Assembly: GCA_903915315.1 (NCBI GenBank)
Contig: CAIWSO010000339.1
Location: forward strand, 1-5,850
DNA from: an uncultured Spartobacteria bacterium
GTDB lineage: Bacteria > Verrucomicrobiota > Verrucomicrobiia > Chthoniobacterales > Terrimicrobiaceae
DNA length: 5,850 bases
Direction: 5' to 3'
A program made the position numbers and the translations under genes. Below are positions 1 to 5,717 of the stretch, piece after piece (positions within the stretch are counted from its first letter, which is position 1; every line of letters starts with the position of its first letter). Below the pieces are notes generated by a model. It saw nothing but the letters and a program-made list of their open reading frames with translations, was not told where the DNA came from and did no database searches.

Positions 1-317
1 TCCCCTTGCCTGCCCAACAACGGCCCAAGGACACAGACCGATGCCCGCATCTTGCGGACGATATCATAAGGAGCCTGACTCAGAATTTTTTCGGCGCGGA
101 TTTTTACCACCCCGCTGGCCCGCTCGACTTCGCACCCAAGCTCACTCAGAATCGTGAGCATGTAGTGGATATCGCTGAGGTCAGGCACACGCGAAATCGT
201 GCAAGGCTCGCTCGTCAATAATGTGGCGGCGAGAATGGGAAGGGCGGAATTTTTTGAACCGCTTATTTTGACGGAGCCGCTTAAGCGATGCCCCCCGTGA
301 ACCACAATTTTATCCAT
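1..317 (-). CDS. murA: UDP-N-acetylglucosamine 1-carboxyvinyltransferase (MurA), N-terminal part, cut by the window edge
   Basis: MurA transfers enolpyruvate from PEP to UDP-GlcNAc in the cytoplasm, the first committed step of peptidoglycan precursor synthesis. Reverse translation from the ATG at 317-315 gives MDKIVVHGGHRLSGSVKISG and continues open to the edge (105 codons, about a quarter of the usual 420 or so). Lys22-Asn23 in GSKNSALPIL match the conserved substrate-contact pair at the same numbering as E. coli. Arg91 in KMRASVCVLGPLLGR matches the conserved KTMRAS segment, also at the same number. The PEP-reactive Cys (about residue 115) lies just outside the window, so catalytic completeness cannot be judged. 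The start overlaps the last 8 nt of prmC (ATGGATAA), and no Shine-Dalgarno sequence is visible. Expression therefore probably depends on transcription through prmC and translational coupling. The family call is secure. MurA versus its paralogue MurZ cannot be separated from this fragment. Confidence 0.95.
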   Translation of the reverse strand, partial: MDKIVVHGGHRLSGSVKISGSKNSALPILAATLLTSEPCTISRVPDLSDIHYMLTILSELGCEVERASGVVKIRAEKILSQAPYDIVRKMRASVCVLGPLLGRQG

Positions 318-1146
318 GACGTGAGAAAACGAATCTTTCGACGTCTTGATAGTCGCGATGCACGACGATGTCCCGAAAATTATGCGTTTTCAGAATCTCC
401 ACCACACGCGAGGCCTGATCGTGTCCGATCTCCATTGCCAGCAATCCGCCTGGTGAAATCCTCCCCAACGCATCTTTAACAAGCCTCTCAACAATCCTCA
501 ATCCATCCGCTCCACCGTCCAATGCAAGCACGGGATCGTTTTTGACCTCCCGCGAAAGAGTCGAGATATCGGATGTCGGTATGTAGGGAGGATTCGAAAC
601 AATCACATCAAAAATTCCCTCCACGCAATCAAACAAGTCCGACTCTTTGCGAGTGACCTTGTCAGCAATGCCATGACGCAAGGCATTCACGTTGGCTAGG
701 GAAAGCGCTTCGGGAGAAATATCACAAAGTGTCACGGCGACATCGGGACGGGACAGGGCTAGGCTTAATCCGATAACCCCGCTTCCCGTTGCGACATCGA
801 GGATCGAGGCAGCAGCGCCGGATTCCTTCAAAACCAATTCCACCAGCAACTCCGTCTCCGGACGCGGAATCAACGCTCGTTCATCGCAAATGAAAAGACG
901 CCCACAAAATTCGACCTCACCAAGAAGGTGCTGCAAAGGCACCCCCTCGCCACGACGCTTGACCAAATCACGAAGAGGGGCCCGCTCCACTTCACTGAGT
1001 GGACGCTCAAACTGAAGGTAAAGCTCAATCCTCCGCGGCATTCCCAACACATGCGCTAACAAATGCTCGGCATTCAATCGGGCACTTTCCACCCCACGTT
1101 TTTCCAAATACGAGGCGGCGGCATTTAAAACTTCTAGCGTTGTCAT
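310..1146 (-). CDS. prmC: Peptide chain release factor N5-glutamine methyltransferase (PrmC)
   Basis: PrmC uses S-adenosylmethionine to methylate the glutamine of the GGQ motif in release factors RF1 and RF2, which raises termination efficiency. The 278-aa product has the usual length and order. It has an N-terminal helical substrate-binding domain (about 1-75), the linker motif IPRPETE (93-99), SAM motif I in ILDVATGSGVIGL (115-127, acidic start at Asp117), the motif II acidic residue at Asp142, and the catalytic NPPY tetrapeptide (185-188) that binds the target glutamine. A TTG codon lies directly before the ATG at 1146. I chose the ATG; starting at 1149 would add one residue. An in-frame stop lies about 24 nt further upstream, so no longer start exists. 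No Shine-Dalgarno sequence is visible. The stop TAA overlaps the murA start, implying a prmC-murA operon. In many bacteria prmC follows prfA, but here it is the first gene of its unit and is divergent from rpsL. Confidence 0.96.
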   Translation of the reverse strand: MTTLEVLNAAASYLEKRGVESARLNAEHLLAHVLGMPRRIELYLQFERPLSEVERAPLRDLVKRRGEGVPLQHLLGEVEFCGRLFICDERALIPRPETELLVELVLKESGAAASILDVATGSGVIGLSLALSRPDVAVTLCDISPEALSLANVNALRHGIADKVTRKESDLFDCVEGIFDVIVSNPPYIPTSDISTLSREVKNDPVLALDGGADGLRIVERLVKDALGRISPGGLLAMEIGHDQASRVVEILKTHNFRDIVVHRDYQDVERFVFSRHG

Positions 1147-1222
1147 CAAAGCGGCTTGCAGGATTATTCAGATGCCCGAATTGTCCAGAGATTTAGTCGA
1201 CCATGCGCACTTTTAATGGACT

Positions 1223-1272
1223 AAGAAAAAATGTGTTTTTTTTCTTGCAACATATTGTATCCCCCCTAACCT
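1223..1272 (+). promoter_or_regulatory. Possible rpsL-rpsG promoter with an UP-element-like A/T tract
   Basis: A TTGCAA hexamer (1245-1250) is followed after 16 nt by TAACCT (1267-1272). These match the sigma70 consensus at 4/6 and 3/6 positions. Directly upstream, an A-run (1226-1231), TGTG and a T-run (1236-1243) resemble the A-tract/T-tract pattern of an UP element, as expected for a strongly transcribed ribosomal protein unit. The start point would be near 1279, giving a leader of about 90 nt. TTGCAA is its own reverse complement, but I found no good -10 for prmC on the other strand. The -10 is weak and the region between the hexamers contains a C-run, so this is a candidate only. Confidence 0.35.
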
Positions 1273-1300
1273 CCTCCACTCCCGCAAGGTGATGGGGGGA
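1260..1300 (+). repeat. Inverted repeat (T-C6 / G6-A) with an inner 4-bp arm in the rpsL leader region
   Basis: TCCCCCC at 1260-1266 is exactly complementary to GGGGGGA at 1294-1300. Inside the loop, ACCT (1269-1272) can pair with AGGT (1287-1290). As RNA this would form a two-tier hairpin about 70 nt before the rpsL start. It overlaps the proposed -10, so only one of the two can be right unless transcription begins further upstream. No T-run follows, so it is not a terminator. Confidence 0.4.
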
Positions 1301-1367
1301 CTTCGCCAGCGCAGACCGCCGCTCGTTCCTCCGCCATATGCCGCGAATCACAAAATCAGGTTTATAA

Positions 1368-1781
1368 ATGCCCACAATTAATCAACTCGTCCGCAAAGGA
1401 CGCTTAAAAATCAAGGTCAAGTCGAAATCACCAGCATTGGTGAACTGCCCACAACGCCGTGGCGTTTGCGTGCAAGTTATGACCCGCACACCCAAGAAGC
1501 CAAACTCCGCTCTCCGCAAGGTGGCAAAGGTTCGTCTTACGAATGGCCAAGAAGTCATCGCCTACATTCCTGGCGAAGGGCACAACCTTCAAGAGCACTC
1601 GATCGTTCTGGTTCGCGGTGGCAAAGTGAAAGATCTTCCTGGCGTCCGATATCACATCGTTCGTGGCACACTCGACAGCCTTGGGGTTGACGGTCGCCGT
1701 CGCAGCCGCTCGAAATACGGTGCAAAACGTCCTAAGCCCGGCCAAGTAGACACCAAGGGTGCAAAAGGTAAGAAAAAATAG
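1368..1781 (+). CDS. rpsL: 30S ribosomal protein S12
   Basis: S12 sits at the decoding centre of the 30S subunit and takes part in tRNA selection and translational fidelity. The protein aligns almost end to end with E. coli S12, including CPQRRGVC (27-34), TPKKPNSALRKV (41-52), GEGHNLQEH (69-77) and VKDLPGVRYH (87-96). Lys43 and Lys88 (K42 and K87 without the initiator Met), where streptomycin resistance substitutions usually occur, are both wild type. Asp89, the site of methylthiolation by RimO in some bacteria, is present. It is 137 aa against 124 in E. coli because of a basic tail after RPKPG. The ATG at 1368 has a weak TCAGG (1356-1360) 7 nt upstream, the only plausible Shine-Dalgarno sequence in the window. 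rpsG follows after 46 nt, so the two are surely co-transcribed. Confidence 0.99.
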   Translation: MPTINQLVRKGRLKIKVKSKSPALVNCPQRRGVCVQVMTRTPKKPNSALRKVAKVRLTNGQEVIAYIPGEGHNLQEHSIVLVRGGKVKDLPGVRYHIVRGTLDSLGVDGRRRSRSKYGAKRPKPGQVDTKGAKGKKK

Positions 1782-1827
1782 CACACCGTTCCATTTCAAA
1801 TCCAGCAATCCGTAATCAGAATATACT

Positions 1828-2301
1828 ATGTCCCGTCGTCGCCGAGTAATCCACAAAGAGGTCAAAAAAGACGCCCGCTATGCGAGCCCGATCGTTGCAC
1901 GCTTAATTAGCGCTGTGATGCTCGCAGGCAAAAAATCCATCGCCGAGCGCATCGTTTACACCGCAATCGATAAGAGCCGCGAAGGCAGCGACACGGTTGA
2001 TCCTCTCGAGACCCTCAACAAAGCCATCGAGAACGTCAAACCACGCCTCGAAGTCAAATCCCGCCGCGTTGGTGGATCCACCTATCAAGTCCCAATGGAA
2101 GTGCCCGCCGACCGCCAAGTGGCTCTCGCCATGCGTTGGCTCGTCACCTTTGCCAACAACCGCAAAGGCGTCCCAATGGAAAACGCCCTCGCTTACGAAC
2201 TCAAAGACGCCGCAGCCGGTCAAGGCAACGCGATCAAGAAGCGTGACGACATGCACAAAATGGCTCAGGCCAACCGTGCTTTCGCTCACTTCCGCTGGTA
2301 G
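1828..2301 (+). CDS. rpsG: 30S ribosomal protein S7
   Basis: S7 nucleates assembly of the 30S head by binding the 3' major domain of 16S rRNA and contacts E-site tRNA. The 157-aa product has the family length. It shows the basic N-terminus MSRRRRV, the helical core with LISAVMLAGKKSIAERIVY (about 27-45), GGSTYQVPMEV (about 82-92) in the beta-hairpin region, and the terminal MAQANRAFAHFRW typical of bacterial S7. The ATG at 1828 is the only sensible start. The 46-nt gap after rpsL is A/T-rich with no clear Shine-Dalgarno sequence, so initiation probably relies on unstructured mRNA or on coupling with rpsL. In E. coli, S7 represses the str operon by binding the S12-S7 intercistronic RNA. The gap here is short and I see no obvious equivalent structure. 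The gene ends with TAG and is followed 12 nt later by a terminator. Confidence 0.99.
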   Translation: MSRRRRVIHKEVKKDARYASPIVARLISAVMLAGKKSIAERIVYTAIDKSREGSDTVDPLETLNKAIENVKPRLEVKSRRVGGSTYQVPMEVPADRQVALAMRWLVTFANNRKGVPMENALAYELKDAAAGQGNAIKKRDDMHKMAQANRAFAHFRW

Positions 2302-2313
2302 AAAAATGTACCG

Positions 2314-2357
2314 GAGGGCGGTTAATTCAGAAATGAAATAACCGCCCTCTTTTTTTT
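2314..2357 (+). terminator. Intrinsic terminator after rpsG
   Basis: An 11-bp perfect stem, GAGGGCGGTTA (2314-2324) with TAACCGCCCTC (2339-2349), is followed at once by eight Ts (2350-2357). The 14-nt loop can be closed further by TTC (2326-2328) with GAA (2335-2337). This is a textbook rho-independent terminator. It lies between rpsG and fusA, two genes usually co-transcribed in bacteria. Confidence 0.93.
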
Positions 2358-2370
2358 CACCAAAAGAGGG
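2345..2370 (+). repeat. Alternative hairpin overlapping the rpsG terminator
   Basis: CCCTCTTTT (2345-2353), which is half of the terminator's right arm plus part of its T-run, is exactly complementary over 9 nt to AAAAGAGGG (2362-2370), with an 8-nt loop. The two hairpins exclude each other. The partner strand lies downstream of the expected termination point, so it cannot act as a classical cis antiterminator. It could matter only in read-through RNA. A 10-bp palindrome GGGATATCCC (2368-2377) overlaps its end. Confidence 0.5.
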
Positions 2371-2400
2371 ATATCCCGAGAATACCTACCGGAATCTCGA

Positions 2401-2429
2401 TTGACCCCGAGGACACAAAAAACTAATTT
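2401..2429 (+). promoter_or_regulatory. Probable sigma70-type promoter of fusA
   Basis: TTGACC (2401-2406; 5/6 match to the -35 consensus) is separated by exactly 17 nt from TAATTT (2424-2429; keeps the key first T, second A and last T of the -10). The predicted start near 2436 leaves a 5' leader of about 22 nt, very A/T-rich and without a Shine-Dalgarno sequence. Its place between a strong terminator and the fusA start supports it. Confidence 0.6.
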
Positions 2430-2458
2430 TTCTAACTCTTTCTAATAAAAATAAACCT

Positions 2459-4618
2459 ATGGCAGCCACGACCGAGTCCGTTACTAACCTGAATTCACCA
2501 AACCGAGCATTCCCGCTCGAGCGCACACGCAACATCGGCATCGCCGCCCATATCGATGCCGGTAAAACAACCCTCACCGAGCGTATTCTTTTCTACACCG
2601 GAATGATTCACAAAATCGGTGAAGTGCATGAAGGAACGACGGTCACCGACTGGATGGAGCAAGAGCGCGAGCGAGGCATCACGATCACTTCGGCCGCCAC
2701 GACCTGCTCATGGATGCAGCGCCCAGAAGAGGGTATTTACAAGGCCTATTCCGGCATCAAAATGCGCGTCAACATCATTGACACCCCCGGTCACGTGGAT
2801 TTCACGGCCGAGGTCGAGCGCTCCCTTCGTGTGTTGGACGGCGCCATCGCCGTATTCTGCGGAGTGGCCGGTGTGCAACCACAGTCCGAGACCGTCTGGC
2901 GCCAAGCCACCAAATACGGCGTGCCCCGCATCGCCTTTGTTAACAAAATGGACCGTACCGGCGCTGACTTCGACAACGCCCTAGAAAGCATGCGCACCAA
3001 ACTCGGCGCCAACGCATGGCCGATCCTTTTCCCACTTGGTCGTGAGGATTACCTCAAGGGACAAATCGACGTCATCAACCAAAAAGCGATCATCTATATC
3101 GATGACAATTCGATGGGTTCCACCTACGAAGTTCACGAAATTCCAGACGATCTCAAGGACAAAGCCAAGGCCGCCTACGATGACCTCGTCGCTCAAATGT
3201 GCGATCTCGATGAAGAAATCGGCATGCTTTATCTCGAGGAAAAACCCATTTCCATCGAAGCCCTCAAGGCCGCTATCCGTCGCCAGACAATCGCTAACCG
3301 CTTCGTGCCAGTTGTAGGCGGATCCGCTTTCAAAAACAAAGGCGTTCAATATCTCGTAGACGCAGTAGTAGACTACCTCCCCGGCCCACTCGACATTCCG
3401 CCAGCACAAGGTCTAAACCCCGACAACAACGAACCAATGGAAGTTTCGGCAAACGACCAAGGCAAGTTCTGCTCGCTCGCATTTAAACTCTGGAGCGATC
3501 CCTTTGTTGGAAAACTCGTTTTCTTCCGTGTCTACTCCGGCAAACTCTCGAAGGGCGACACGGTTTACAACCCTCGCACAAACAAGCGCGAGCGCATCAG
3601 CCGTATTATCCAAATTCAGGCCGATAAGCGTGAAGACGTCGATACCTGCTACTCGGGCGACATCGCCGCTATCGTAGGTATCAAGAACATCACGACGGGT
3701 GACACTCTTTGCGACGAGGATCACACCATCCTTCTCGAGCCACCATCCTTTCCTGATCCCGTTATCTCGATGGCTATCGAGCCAAAAACGAAAGCTGACC
3801 AAGAGAAGATGGGCATCGCCCTTCAGCGCCTCGCTGAAGAAGATCCCACCTTCCGCGTCTTCACAAACGAAGACACTGGCCAAACAATCATTGCAGGAAT
3901 GGGCGAACTCCACTTGGAAATCATCCGCGATCGTATGTTGCGCGAGTTCAAGGTTGAGGCCAACTCCGGCAAACCTCAAATCGCTTACAAGGAAACCATC
4001 CTCATGGCTGCAGACGGCGAAGGCAAACTCGTCAAGCAATCGGGTGGTCGTGGACAATACGGACACGTTATTTGCAAAGTCACACCAAACGAACGCGGCA
4101 AAGGCATCACGATCGAGAACAAGGTCGTGGGTGGAACGATTCCAAAAGAATTTATCCCTGCCGTTAACAAAGGGTTCAATGAAGCTGTTCTCAACGGTGT
4201 CGTCGCTGGATACCCTGTCATCGACGTCCATGTGGACATCATCGACGGAAGTTACCATGACGTAGACTCGAACGAAATGGCGTTCAAGATGGCCGCTATC
4301 TTCGCTCTGAAAGACGCGATGAAAAAAGCCAAGCCTATTCTTCTTGAGCCAATCATGAAGGTTGAAAACATCACTCCAGATGAATTCCAAGGTGACATCA
4401 TGGGTGACTTGAATCGCCGCCGCGCCCGCATCATGGGCATTGAAACCAAAGGCAATCTCTCGACAGTCAACGCGGAAGCACCTCTTTCGGAAATGTTCGG
4501 ATATGCAACGGCTATCCGCTCTCTCTCAAAGGGTCGTTCTTCCTACTCCATGGAGCCATCGCACTTCGAGCAGGTTCCAGAGCAGGTCAAGGCCGCTATC
4601 CTCGAGCAGAAATCCTAA
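2459..4618 (+). CDS. fusA: Translation elongation factor G (EF-G)
   Basis: EF-G is the ribosomal translocase GTPase and also acts in ribosome recycling with RRF. The 719-aa product is full length (E. coli 704). The G domain shows the P-loop AHIDAGKT (30-37), switch I with RGITITSAA (72-80), DTPGH (108-112, catalytic His112), NKMD (162-165) and GSA (288-290). Domain II follows from about 310. Domain III contains GMGELHLE (480-487). Domain IV contains GGRGQYGH (529-536) and HDVDSNEMAF (600-609). Domain V starts near PILLEPIMKVE (626-636). Relative to E. coli it has a roughly 15-residue longer N-terminus and a segment between switch I and DTPGH about 7 residues longer (roughly 83-103). All GTPase motifs are intact, so this is probably the housekeeping EF-G. 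The ATG at 2459 lacks a Shine-Dalgarno sequence, and the gene appears to have its own promoter and terminator. No tuf gene follows, unlike the classical str operon. Confidence 0.99.
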   Translation: MAATTESVTNLNSPNRAFPLERTRNIGIAAHIDAGKTTLTERILFYTGMIHKIGEVHEGTTVTDWMEQERERGITITSAATTCSWMQRPEEGIYKAYSGIKMRVNIIDTPGHVDFTAEVERSLRVLDGAIAVFCGVAGVQPQSETVWRQATKYGVPRIAFVNKMDRTGADFDNALESMRTKLGANAWPILFPLGREDYLKGQIDVINQKAIIYIDDNSMGSTYEVHEIPDDLKDKAKAAYDDLVAQMCDLDEEIGMLYLEEKPISIEALKAAIRRQTIANRFVPVVGGSAFKNKGVQYLVDAVVDYLPGPLDIPPAQGLNPDNNEPMEVSANDQGKFCSLAFKLWSDPFVGKLVFFRVYSGKLSKGDTVYNPRTNKRERISRIIQIQADKREDVDTCYSGDIAAIVGIKNITTGDTLCDEDHTILLEPPSFPDPVISMAIEPKTKADQEKMGIALQRLAEEDPTFRVFTNEDTGQTIIAGMGELHLEIIRDRMLREFKVEANSGKPQIAYKETILMAADGEGKLVKQSGGRGQYGHVICKVTPNERGKGITIENKVVGGTIPKEFIPAVNKGFNEAVLNGVVAGYPVIDVHVDIIDGSYHDVDSNEMAFKMAAIFALKDAMKKAKPILLEPIMKVENITPDEFQGDIMGDLNRRRARIMGIETKGNLSTVNAEAPLSEMFGYATAIRSLSKGRSSYSMEPSHFEQVPEQVKAAILEQKS

Positions 4619-4638
4619 GCCTTTCCCACCAATAAAAC

Positions 4639-4670
4639 AAAAGCCGGCAGTTTCATACTGCCGGCTTTTT
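4639..4670 (+). terminator. Bidirectional intrinsic terminator between fusA and the patatin-like gene
   Basis: The stem GCCGGCAGT (4643-4651) pairs with ACTGCCGGC (4657-4665) around a 5-nt loop and is extended by four A-T pairs (4639-4642 with 4666-4669). On the plus strand it is followed by TTTTTGTTTTT (4666-4676), which terminates fusA. On the minus strand the stem is followed by TTTTGTTTTATT. It can therefore also stop transcription coming from the convergent gene at 4745-5623. Confidence 0.93.
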
Positions 4671-4675
4671 GTTTT

Positions 4676-4724
4676 TCTGATCAGAGAAGTATTGTGTCTC
4701 TTGAGCCGACTCAGAATACACAAT
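4676..4724. repeat. Palindrome and imperfect hairpin in the fusA/patatin convergent gap
   Basis: A perfect 10-bp palindrome TCTGATCAGA lies at 4676-4685. Next, ATTGTGT (4691-4697) is complementary to ACACAAT (4718-4724), with an inner TGAG (4702-4705)/CTCA (4710-4713) arm and a few mismatches between. Neither has an adjacent T-run on either strand. They may be extra 3'-end structures of the patatin mRNA or chance; nothing shows a function. Confidence 0.35.
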
Positions 4725-4744
4725 CTCATTTAATTGATTATGTT

Positions 4745-5623
4745 TTAGCTCTTCGTGAGAAAATTTAAGCCAATCACATCACGCAATAGATTTATGTTAT
4801 CAAGAACCGTTTTTCTTCCTGCTTCAAATAGTATTTCGTGAGAACCTCTCTTACCCCATCTAAATCTGGGTACGATACTCGTAAGAACCGTAACTTTTTT
4901 CCCTCTGCTTTTCGCGCATTCAAGGGATAAGTCCATAATACGATCTGTTATAATTTGGTGTGATTGTCCAAAAACGCGAGCAATTGAACTAGGCGAAGTG
5001 TTGCGAGCGTGACGTTCGTCATGTCTTATGGTGTGAACGATAATTCTACGGATACTTGAGTCTTCCAAAAAGTGATAAAAAGGAGAGGAGTCCGAAACAG
5101 CCCCATCACAATATTCATGTCCATCAATATTCTGACACTTGAAGAGTCCAGGGACCGAGCAACTCGCGACTATAAAATCAACTAGCGGGCCTTTCTTAAT
5201 AATTTCAGGACATCCTTTAGTGAGATTTGTCACCGCAAGTGAAAGTTCGGCGTTCTCGCAATCTTCGATATTGCGGTTCCCAAGATGCTTTTTTAAGTAC
5301 AAGGCGAATTTTCTCCCACTGATTAACCCGGTAAATCCGGCTTTATTGAAAAGCATACCCATACCTCGCAGGGGGCTTTTCAATTCTATCACACTTTTAA
5401 GCATTTCATTTGAAGATAGGATCGTGTGAATTTCCCTCGCGGAAACGCCCGCAGCATACAGTCCTCCAACATAGGATCCAGAAGACACGGCACCTATATA
5501 CCCAGGACTGATGCCAAATTCAGTTGTTAGGGCATCCAGAAACCCAGCGTGAACATTAAACCCCAGTTCAGATGACGCCAATGTGAGCGCTAAATCAGGA
5601 ACTCGCGTCGTCTCAGGATACAT
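4745..5623 (-). CDS. Patatin-like acyl hydrolase with an atypical oxyanion loop
   Basis: Patatin-family proteins are Ser-Asp dyad lipid acyl hydrolases. This 292-aa protein covers one patatin domain. The N-terminal strand and helix LALTLASSELGFNVHAGFLD (11-30) line up with the usual 'LxLSGGGxRGxxHxGVL' block, but the Gly-rich oxyanion stretch has become SSELGF (17-22). The nucleophile elbow reads AVSSG (45-49, Ser47), Ala replacing the first Gly of GxSxG, followed by the typical YVGGLYAAG (51-59). The second catalytic motif, DGA with Asp173, is intact (YCDGAVSDSSP), preceded by the usual SxSVPGLF (154-161). The C-terminus LFEAGRKTVLDNI also fits the family. No signal peptide or membrane segment is evident, so a cytoplasmic or peripheral location is inferred. 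The ATG at 5623 is chosen because it leaves the expected short lead-in before the first strand; no well-spaced Shine-Dalgarno sequence is seen. Its substrate is unknown. It is lower in GC than fusA and divergent from a carrier-protein gene. Confidence 0.85.
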   Translation of the reverse strand: MYPETTRVPDLALTLASSELGFNVHAGFLDALTTEFGISPGYIGAVSSGSYVGGLYAAGVSAREIHTILSSNEMLKSVIELKSPLRGMGMLFNKAGFTGLISGRKFALYLKKHLGNRNIEDCENAELSLAVTNLTKGCPEIIKKGPLVDFIVASCSVPGLFKCQNIDGHEYCDGAVSDSSPFYHFLEDSSIRRIIVHTIRHDERHARNTSPSSIARVFGQSHQIITDRIMDLSLECAKSRGKKVTVLTSIVPRFRWGKRGSHEILFEAGRKTVLDNINLLRDVIGLNFLTKS

Positions 5624-5656
5624 AAAGTATCAATGAGTCTCCCAAGTGCTGATGGC

Positions 5657-5697
5657 GGTCAATAAATATTGAAAGCATAATGACTATTTGGCACAAT
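5657..5697. promoter_or_regulatory. Divergent promoter region with an A/T dyad between the patatin-like and carrier-protein genes
   Basis: On the plus strand, TTGAAA (5669-5674) is 17 nt from CACAAT (5692-5697), a fair sigma70 promoter with a start near 5704, about 14 nt before the carrier-protein ATG. On the minus strand, TTGACC (5662-5657) is a good -35 for the patatin-like gene, but the best -10 (ACTCAT, 5638-5633, 18-nt spacing) is weak. Together the two -35 elements form the perfect dyad TCAATA-AA-TATTGA (5659-5672). A regulator bound there would cover both promoters, though the symmetry may simply result from back-to-back -35 boxes. Confidence 0.4.
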
Positions 5698-5717
5698 TGG
5701 GCTGTTTTTTAACCAAA

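Noticed and set aside
6..221. Short plus-strand open frame at the left edge
   Set aside because: It is an antisense shadow of murA, whose minus-strand translation is clearly conserved.
1428..1865. Minus-strand open frame across rpsL and the rpsG start
   Set aside because: It is antisense to S12, with no recognisable protein features and no promoter or start context.
2377..2399. CGAGA/TCTCG inverted repeat just upstream of the fusA promoter
   Set aside because: Only 5 bp with a 13-nt loop; expected by chance and without supporting context.
3413..4390. Long (325-codon) minus-strand open frame within fusA
   Set aside because: It lies wholly antisense to the conserved EF-G domains, the translation resembles no family I know, and long antisense frames are common in codon-biased genes.
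4745..5623. CBASS-type phospholipase effector (CapV-like) from an anti-phage system
   Set aside because: CapV is also patatin-like, but no nucleotidyltransferase (CD-NTase) or accessory gene is next to it. The neighbour is a carrier protein, and the Gly-rich motif of active phospholipases is missing.
5689..5702. Possible sigma54 promoter (TGGCAC then GGGC) before the carrier-protein gene
   Set aside because: The spacing between the -24 GG and the -12 GC is one base short of the invariant spacing, and the TTGC element is not matched.
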